From: Nitriliruptorales bacterium
Lineage (GTDB): Bacteria; Actinomycetota; Nitriliruptoria; Nitriliruptorales; Nitriliruptoraceae
Reading direction: 5' to 3'
Length of the DNA: 10,272 nt
NCBI GenBank assembly: GCA_030835875.1
Contig: JAURQY010000017.1
Span: 1 to 10,272, forward strand
The position numbers and the translations under genes were made by a program. The notes below the pieces were generated by a model. That model saw only the letters and a program-made list of their open reading frames with translations, did not search any database and was not told the DNA's origin. This document shows, piece after piece, positions 5,671 through 10,272 of the stretch. Numbering within the stretch: position 1 is the first letter of the stretch; each line of letters begins with the position of its first letter.

Positions 5671-5765
5671 CACCCGGGGAGCTCGGGGCAGCCGGGCTGA
5701 GAGGGTGACCATCTGCGTCACCGACCCGTGGAACCTGAGCCGGATAATGCCGGCGGAGGGAGGTG
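5671..5765 (+). promoter_or_regulatory. TPP riboswitch (THI element)
   Basis: The conserved parts are all present: CTGAGA (5697-5702), AACCTGA (5732-5738), CCGGATAATGCCGG (5740-5753) and AGGGA (5757-5761). Pairings found by hand: P1 CACC 5671-5674 with GGTG 5762-5765; P2 CGGG 5675-5678 with CCCG 5725-5728; P3 5680-5686 with 5692-5698 (loop GGCAG); an extra hairpin GGTGAC 5704-5709 with GTCACC 5717-5722; P4 CCT 5734-5736 with AGG 5757-5759; P5 GCCGG 5739-5743 with CCGGC 5750-5754. The Shine-Dalgarno sequence GGGAGG (5758-5763) of the next gene overlaps AGGGA and the 3' strand of P1. Binding of TPP would therefore hide it, so control is most simply on translation initiation. No terminator hairpin with a U run is seen between aptamer and gene. 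Confidence 0.95.
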
Positions 5766-5770
5766 CGCAC

Positions 5771-6457
5771 GTGGTCGTCCCGTCATCCGCCGTCGTGCTC
5801 GCCGCGGGCGATCCGGTCCCTGCAGCGCTCCTTCCCGACGTCGCCGACGCCATCGACGCTGCGACGCTCACCGTCGCCGCGGACGGCGGCATCGCGCATG
5901 CGCACCGTGCCGGACATGAGGTCGACGTGCTCGTCGGTGACCTCGACTCGGTCGGAGCACGCGCACTCGCCCGTGCGCGCGAAGCGGGCACCGAGGTGCT
6001 CACCCACCCGCGTGACAAGGCGATGACCGACCTCGACCTCGCGCTCACCGTCGTGCTCGACCGACTCGCCGTGCCACCGGTCGACCACGAGCGTCCACGC
6101 CGCCCCGACGTCCTCGTCGTCGGCGGGCACGGCGGACGGCTCGACCACCTGATCGGGAACCTGCTCGTGCTGGCCGCGGACCGCTACGCGCCGCTGCGGC
6201 TGCGCGCATGGTGGGGCACCGATGTCGTGCACCTCGTGCGCGACGAGGTGACGCTCACGGGCAGCCCCGGCGCCACCGTCACGCTCCTCGCGCTCCACGG
6301 GGCGGCCGAGGGCGTGACGACGACGGGGCTGCGCTTCCCGCTCAACGACGCCGTGCTCGCGCCCGGATCGAGCCTCGGGGTGAGCAACGAGCTCGTCGCA
6401 CCGACCGCCACCGTCCGTGTCCGCCGCGGCGTGCTCGCCGCCATCCAGACCACGTAG
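5771..6457 (+). CDS. thiN: Thiamine pyrophosphokinase (thiamine diphosphokinase)
   Basis: The protein has 228 residues, the normal size. It transfers a pyrophosphate group from ATP to thiamine, giving TPP in one step in the cytoplasm. Family motifs in order: AADGG (36-40), VGDLDS (55-60), the substrate and metal loop DKAMTDLDLA (82-91), GGHGGRLDH (118-126), and the C-terminal thiamine-binding part with LGVSNE (202-207). The GTG start at 5771 is chosen because GGGAGG lies 7 nt upstream and directly abuts the TPP aptamer; the frame is open upstream only through the riboswitch itself. It is the first gene of the operon and is followed after 8 bp by thiB. Its position with a thiamine transporter means imported vitamin is converted directly to the cofactor. 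The call is firm. Confidence 0.95.
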   Translation: MVVPSSAVVLAAGDPVPAALLPDVADAIDAATLTVAADGGIAHAHRAGHEVDVLVGDLDSVGARALARAREAGTEVLTHPRDKAMTDLDLALTVVLDRLAVPPVDHERPRRPDVLVVGGHGGRLDHLIGNLLVLAADRYAPLRLRAWWGTDVVHLVRDEVTLTGSPGATVTLLALHGAAEGVTTTGLRFPLNDAVLAPGSSLGVSNELVAPTATVRVRRGVLAAIQTT

Positions 6458-6465
6458 GAGGAACC

Positions 6466-7494
6466 ATGCGCTCCCGCATCATCGCCACGCTCGCTCTGAC
6501 CTCGATCGTCGCCGCAGGCTGCTCCACGGAGGAGACCGGCCCGCTGCGCCTCGTCACCCACGACTCGTTCGACGTGTCGACCGAGGTGCTCGCCGCGTTC
6601 ACCGAGGACACCGGCATCGAGGTCGAGGTCGTGCCACTCGGCGACGCCGGCAGCATGCTCAACCGCATCGTCCTCACCGCCGACGACCCCGAGGGCGACG
6701 TCGTGTTCGGGATCGACAGCACGTTCCTCACGCGCGCGCTCGACGCGGACGTCCTCCTGCCCCACCGTGCGGAGGGGCTCGGGTCCGTCGATCCGGCGCT
6801 CGTCCCAGAGGACGACCGGGTCACGCCCGTCGACTTCGGTGACGTGTGCGTGAACTACGACATCGCGTGGTTCGCTGACGCCGGTCTCGCGGTGCCGGCG
6901 ACGCTCGCGGACCTCGCTGCACCCGAGTACGCGGGCCTGCTCGCCGTCATGAACCCGGCGACCTCCTCCCCCGGCCTCGCGTTCCGCCTCGGCACGATCG
7001 AGCAGCTCGGCGAGGGCAAGGCGTTCGCGTTCTGGGAGCGGCTGCGCGAGAGCGACGTGCTCGTGACCGACGGCTGGTCGGAGGCGTACTACGGGGCGTT
7101 CACCTACGCGAGCGACGGCGACCGCCCGCTCGTCGTGTCCTACGCGTCGAGCCCGCCCGCCGAGGTGCTGTTCGCCACGGAACCCCTCGACACGGCACCC
7201 ACCGGCGTCATCGTCGACACCTGCTACCGCCAGGTCGAGTACGCGGGCGTGCTCGCCGGGACCGACCGTCCCGACGACGCGCGGGCGCTCGTCGACTTCC
7301 TGCTCTCCCCGACGTTCCAGGCGGACGTGCCGCTCACGATGTTCGTGTTCCCCGCGCGCACCGACGTCGCGCTCCCCGACGTGTTCGCCGCGCACGCGGT
7401 CCTGCCCGACACGCCGCTCGTGATGGACGCTGGTCGTATCGACGCCGGCCGCTCGGACTGGATCGAACGCTTCACGGCGACGGTGCTGCGGTGA
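6466..7494 (+). CDS. thiB: Thiamine ABC transporter, substrate-binding lipoprotein
   Basis: The protein has 342 residues. The signal peptide ends in lipobox VAAGC with lipid-bearing C19, so the protein is tethered to the outer face of the membrane. The mature part aligns by eye along its length with Escherichia coli ThiB/TbpA: THDSF (31-35), LGDAGSMLNR (58-67), DVVFGIDSTFL (78-88), NPATSSPGL (163-171), TDGWSEAY (201-208), LVVSYASSP (222-230) and CYRQVEYAGV (253-262). The GWSEAY and SYASSP segments lie in the thiamine-binding cleft of that family. It would bind thiamine (and perhaps its phosphates) and deliver it to ThiP. The ATG at 6466 has GGAGGA 3 nt upstream. Stop and next start overlap (GTGA). 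Confidence 0.94.
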   Translation: MRSRIIATLALTSIVAAGCSTEETGPLRLVTHDSFDVSTEVLAAFTEDTGIEVEVVPLGDAGSMLNRIVLTADDPEGDVVFGIDSTFLTRALDADVLLPHRAEGLGSVDPALVPEDDRVTPVDFGDVCVNYDIAWFADAGLAVPATLADLAAPEYAGLLAVMNPATSSPGLAFRLGTIEQLGEGKAFAFWERLRESDVLVTDGWSEAYYGAFTYASDGDRPLVVSYASSPPAEVLFATEPLDTAPTGVIVDTCYRQVEYAGVLAGTDRPDDARALVDFLLSPTFQADVPLTMFVFPARTDVALPDVFAAHAVLPDTPLVMDAGRIDAGRSDWIERFTATVLR

Positions 7495-9107
7495 GCCGGC
7501 GGGGACGGGCGGCGCTGCTCGCGGTCGGACCGCTCGTCCTCCTCGCCGTCCTGTTCGTCTGGCCGCTCACGCTCGTCCTGGTGCGGGGGCTCGGCGTCGA
7601 CGCGTCGCCGCTCGCCCCGGTGCGTGATGTCCTCCTCGACCCGTACCTCCGCGGCGTCGCCGGGTTCACGCTCCGGCAGGCGGTCCTCTCGACCGTCCTC
7701 ACGCTGATCGTCGGCCTGCCCGTCGCGGCCGTGCTGAGCCGGCTCGACTTCCGCGGACGCCGGACGATCGAGGCGGCGACGCTCGTCCCGTTCGTCCTAC
7801 CGACGGTCGTCGTCGGCACCGCGTTCGTCGCGCTGCTCGGACGGCTCTCCCCCGTCGTCGACCTGCGCCGGACGACGGCGGCGATCCTGCTCGCACACGT
7901 GTTCTTCAACGTGTCCGTCGTGGTGCGCACGGTCGGCGGACTGTGGCGCCACCTCGACGACGCACCCGTCCTCGCCGCGCGCACGCTCGGCGCCACGCCG
8001 CTGCGGGCGTTCCTGCACGTGACGCTCCCGCGCCTGCGACCGGCGATCGCCGCGGCAGCGACCGTCGTGTTCCTGTTCACCTTCACGTCGTTCGGGGTCG
8101 TGCTCATCCTCGGCGGCCCCGGACGCTCCACCATCGAGGTGGAGATCCATCGCGCGACCGCGCAGCTCCTCGACCTGCGCACCGCCGCCGCGCTCTCCGT
8201 CCTGCAGCTCGCAGCCGTCGTCGCGACCCTCGTCACCTACGACCGCACGCGCCGACGTCAGGCCGCGCGCCCACTCGCCCGTGCGGCCCTCGCGGTGCGA
8301 CCGCTCGCCGGCGCACGTGACCGCACCGCCGTCGCGGGTGTCGTGCTGCTGCTCGCCGTCGTGCAGGGCCTGCCCCTCCTCGCCCTCCTCGAACGCTCGC
8401 TGCGCGTCGGCGACGGGTGGGGGTTCGACCACTACCGCACGCTCGGCGCGCCGACACGTGAGGCGGTCCTGAGCGTCGCACCCGCGCTCGCCATCCGGAA
8501 CTCGCTCACCATCGCCGCGGTCGCGACGCTCATCGCGATGGTCGTCGGCACGCTCGCGGCGCTCGCAGCGGTCGAGGATGGCCGCTGGGGCCGAGTGATG
8601 GACGGGGCGCTGATGCTGCCGCTCGGGACGTCCGCGGTGACGCTCGGCCTCGGCCTCCTGCTCGCGTTCCGGTCTGGACCATTCGCCGGACGCGGCGCGC
8701 TGCTGCTCGTCCCGCTCGCGCAGGCGCTCGTCGCGATCCCCTTCGTCGTGCGCACGATGACGCCGGTCCTGCGCGGCATCGACGACCGCCTGCGCGAGGC
8801 GGCGGCCACGCTCGGCGCGACACCGCGGCGCGTCCGTCAGGAGATCGACCTCCCGATCGTCTCGCGCGCCGGACTCGTCGCCGCAGGGTTCGCGTTCGCC
8901 ATCACCGTCGGCGAGTTCGGTGCGACCATCTTCGTCGCCCGCGCGACGAACCCGACGGTGCCCGTCGCCATCCACCGTGCGCTCGGCCTGCCCGGCGAGG
9001 TGAACCTCGGCCGTGCGATGGCCCTGTCGGTGCTGCTCGCGCTCATCACCGGCCTCGTCGTCACGCTCGTCGACCGCGTGCGCGTCGGCGCCGTCGGGAG
9101 GTTCTGA
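7491..9107 (+). CDS. thiP: Thiamine ABC transporter, double-length permease
   Basis: The protein has 538 residues (E. coli ThiP about 536). It consists of two fused permease halves of the binding-protein-dependent type, with about twelve hydrophobic segments in all (for example 8-32, 64-84, 98-116, 187-209, 236-250, 281-300, 338-362, 372-393, 403-421, 460-482 and 510-530). Each half has an EAA coupling loop that touches the ATPase: AARTLGATPLRAFLHVTLP (162-180) and EAAATLGATPRRVRQEIDLP (436-455). Both keep the central Gly and the final LP. The GTG start at 7491 overlaps the thiB stop by 4 bp (GTGA), showing translational coupling; it ends with TGATG, a 1-bp overlap with the ATPase gene. It forms the membrane channel of the importer, and the two halves in one chain make a homodimer unnecessary. 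Confidence 0.93.
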   Translation: MSRRGRAALLAVGPLVLLAVLFVWPLTLVLVRGLGVDASPLAPVRDVLLDPYLRGVAGFTLRQAVLSTVLTLIVGLPVAAVLSRLDFRGRRTIEAATLVPFVLPTVVVGTAFVALLGRLSPVVDLRRTTAAILLAHVFFNVSVVVRTVGGLWRHLDDAPVLAARTLGATPLRAFLHVTLPRLRPAIAAAATVVFLFTFTSFGVVLILGGPGRSTIEVEIHRATAQLLDLRTAAALSVLQLAAVVATLVTYDRTRRRQAARPLARAALAVRPLAGARDRTAVAGVVLLLAVVQGLPLLALLERSLRVGDGWGFDHYRTLGAPTREAVLSVAPALAIRNSLTIAAVATLIAMVVGTLAALAAVEDGRWGRVMDGALMLPLGTSAVTLGLGLLLAFRSGPFAGRGALLLVPLAQALVAIPFVVRTMTPVLRGIDDRLREAAATLGATPRRVRQEIDLPIVSRAGLVAAGFAFAITVGEFGATIFVARATNPTVPVAIHRALGLPGEVNLGRAMALSVLLALITGLVVTLVDRVRVGAVGRF

Positions 9108-10174
9108 TGGACGCGCTGCGCGTCGAGGGACTCCGTGCCGGGTACGGCGACGGACCGGACGTACTCGTCGATGCGGGACTCGACGTCGCACCCGGCGAGG
9201 TCGTGGCGCTGCTCGGTGCGAGCGGCAGCGGGAAGTCGACGCTGCTCCGCTGCGTGGCGGGCCTTCACCCGTTGCGCAGCGGGCGTGTGCGCATCGGCGG
9301 CGAGGACGTCGCGCACGTCCCGGTCCAGGCGCGCGGTATCGGGCTCGTGTTCCAGGACCATGCGCTGTTCCCTCATCGTGACGTCGCCGGCAACGTCGCG
9401 TTCGGCCCGCGGATGCACGGGCTCGACGCGACGTCCACCGAGGAGCGTGTCGCGCGTGCGCTCGCCGACGTCGGGCTCTCCCACCTCGCGCACCGCGCGG
9501 TCGACGAGCTGAGCGGCGGCGAGCAGCAGCGGGTCGCGCTGGCCCGCGCGCTCGCAGCCCGGCCGCGCCTGCTGCTGCTCGACGAGCCCTACGGGAGCCT
9601 CGACCGACCGCTGCGCGAGCGGCTCGCAGGCGAGCTGCCGTCACTCGTCCGCGGCGAGGGCATCGGCGCGGTCCTCGTCACCCACGACCAGCAGGAGGCG
9701 CTGCGCGCGGCCGACCGGATTGGGGTGATCGTGCGCGGCGAGGTTCGGCAGCTCGACCGGCCGGACGCGCTGTGGCGCGACCCCATCGATGCGGACGTCG
9801 CCGCGTTCCTCGGTGTCGGCGTGCTGCTCGATGTCGACGTCGCTGACGGCGTCGCGCACGGGGCGGCCGGACCGCTACCGCTACCCGGAGCACTGCGGAC
9901 CGCCGGTGGGCCAGCGACGCTCCTCCTCCCCCACTCGGCACTGCGCCTCCACGGCACCGGGCGGGCGACGGGCGGGCACGAGGGCACGGCCGTGCTCACC
10001 GCGACCGTCGTCGAGGTGCGATTCGCCGGTGACCACCACCGCCTCGAGGCACGGCTCGCATCGGGCGACGTGGTCAGCGTGCGCGTCGACGATGCGGTCG
10101 CGCTCCCTGCCCCCAGCACGATCGTCGAGCTCACCGTCCGCATGGAGGCGCTCCGGCGCTACCCGCGCGCCTGA
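9107..10174 (+). CDS. thiQ: Thiamine ABC transporter, ATP-binding protein with C-terminal extension
   Basis: The protein has 355 residues. All ATPase motifs are present: Walker A GASGSGKST (37-45), Q-loop Q83 (VFQDH), signature LSGGEQQR (135-142), Walker B LLLLDE (155-160), D-loop SLD (164-166) and H-loop H193. It energises ThiP. E. coli ThiQ has only about 232 residues; here another 115 or so (from about 240 to the end) form a beta-rich region ending in TVRMEALRRYP, typical of the regulatory TOBE-like domains of PotA/FbpC-type ATPases. The ATG has GGGAGG 5 nt upstream and overlaps the thiP stop by one base. The thiamine role is assigned from operon context; by sequence alone it could be an iron or polyamine ATPase. 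It is the last gene of the operon. Confidence 0.9.
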   Translation: MDALRVEGLRAGYGDGPDVLVDAGLDVAPGEVVALLGASGSGKSTLLRCVAGLHPLRSGRVRIGGEDVAHVPVQARGIGLVFQDHALFPHRDVAGNVAFGPRMHGLDATSTEERVARALADVGLSHLAHRAVDELSGGEQQRVALARALAARPRLLLLDEPYGSLDRPLRERLAGELPSLVRGEGIGAVLVTHDQQEALRAADRIGVIVRGEVRQLDRPDALWRDPIDADVAAFLGVGVLLDVDVADGVAHGAAGPLPLPGALRTAGGPATLLLPHSALRLHGTGRATGGHEGTAVLTATVVEVRFAGDHHRLEARLASGDVVSVRVDDAVALPAPSTIVELTVRMEALRRYPRA

Positions 10175-10207
10175 CGTGACCGAGCCGCGCAGAGCGTGAC
10201 GCGTCAG
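10171..10207. terminator. Inverted repeat between convergent genes, possible two-way terminator
   Basis: CTGACGTG (10171-10178) and CGCGTCAG (10200-10207) can pair as 8 bp with one G-U wobble around a 21-nt loop. The arms contain the stop codons of thiQ (10172-10174) and of the convergent gene (10204-10206). No U run follows on either strand, and part of the symmetry comes from the two stop codons themselves, so a real terminator is uncertain. Confidence 0.25.
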
Positions 10208-10272
10208 TAGACGGGGATGCTCGGGTCGACCTGGCGGGCGTAGAGGTCGATGCCGCCCCGCATCGAGCGGGC
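10204..10272 (-). CDS. C-terminus of a rhodanese-domain protein, probably MoeZ/MoeB/ThiF-like, cut by the right edge
   Basis: Only the last 22 residues and the TGA stop are inside the window. They read MRGGIDLYARQVDPSIPVY after three further residues. The pattern GG-I/V-x-x-(W/Y)-x-x-x-VDP-x-(I/L/V)-P-x-Y is the typical end of actinobacterial adenylyltransferase/sulfurtransferases with a C-terminal rhodanese domain (for example mycobacterial MoeZ). Such proteins activate sulfur-carrier proteins for molybdenum cofactor, cysteine or thiamine thiazole synthesis. The gene converges on thiQ, with 29 bp between the stop codons. A stand-alone rhodanese is possible. Lying beside a thiamine operon hints at sulfur supply to thiamine, but the opposite strand means it is not in the same transcript. 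Confidence 0.65.
   Translation of the reverse strand, partial: ARSMRGGIDLYARQVDPSIPVY

Noticed and set aside
6184..7395. Leftward open frame of 403 codons opposite thiN and thiB.
   Set aside because: Charged, repetitive antisense composition; the rightward frames are thiN and thiB with full motifs and ribosome binding sites.
7797..9644. Leftward open frame of 615 codons, the longest in the window.
   Set aside because: It lies opposite thiP and thiQ, and its Arg/Asp/Glu-rich sequence shows no domain. It is a product of GC bias.
10175..10272. A continuation of the thiamine operon to the right.
   Set aside because: No rightward gene starts within the remaining 98 bp; instead a leftward coding end with a familiar C-terminus is found.
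1..10272. CRISPR arrays, insertion sequences, tRNA or rRNA genes.
   Set aside because: No repeat-spacer periodicity, no terminal inverted repeats with a transposase frame, and no tRNA-like T-loop (GGTTCGAATCC) or rRNA segment was seen.

Overview
The window is about 10.3 kb of very GC-rich DNA with strong GC bias at third codon positions, GTG and TTG starts, and several TANNNT -10 elements placed 6-7 bp before a start codon or transcription start. Together with the gene families present (a DevR/DosT-type two-component pair, a NYN protein with LOTUS domains, an MoeZ-like protein tail) this points to a high-GC actinobacterium. The sequence does not fix the genus. Twelve genes are supported: ten complete, and one cut by each window edge.

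Left part (1-3202). A leftward gene for an exported or membrane-anchored protein is cut by the left edge. It is followed by a 239-bp non-coding stretch of lower GC that holds small repeats and a weak terminator-like palindrome. Next is a leftward three-gene operon with overlapping ends: a DsbA/HCCA-isomerase-fold protein without the CxxC motif, an APH-fold phosphotransferase of the ACAD10/11 type, and a NYN-domain (PIN-like) putative ribonuclease with two C-terminal OST-HTH/LOTUS domains.

Middle part (3203-5641). A 110-bp divergent region carries two leaderless-type promoters of identical geometry, one for the DsbA-like operon and one for a rightward SRPBCC-like gene. That gene runs tail to tail into, and overlaps by 48 bp, a leftward histidine kinase with a single GAF domain. 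The kinase keeps the heme-ligand His and distal Tyr of mycobacterial DevS/DosT and has Gly at the position that separates DosT (Gly) from DevS (Glu). Divergent from it is a clear DevR/DosR-type response regulator. The two genes appear to be driven from overlapping back-to-back -10 elements. The pair is probably an oxygen/NO/CO-responsive system.

Right part (5642-10272). A TPP riboswitch precedes a tightly packed thiamine salvage operon: thiamine pyrophosphokinase (thiN), thiamine-binding lipoprotein (thiB), double-length permease (thiP) and ATPase (thiQ). Imported thiamine would be turned directly into TPP, which closes the riboswitch; the Shine-Dalgarno sequence of thiN lies in the 3' strand of the aptamer's P1 stem, so control is probably on translation. 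Converging on thiQ is the C-terminus of a rhodanese-type protein, probably an MoeZ/MoeB/ThiF-like sulfurtransferase, cut by the right edge.

No mobile element, CRISPR array, tRNA or rRNA was found. The window is mostly recognisable families. The most notable points are the DosT-like single-GAF sensor with its divergent regulator, the NYN-LOTUS operon, and the riboswitch-controlled thiN-thiBPQ operon.
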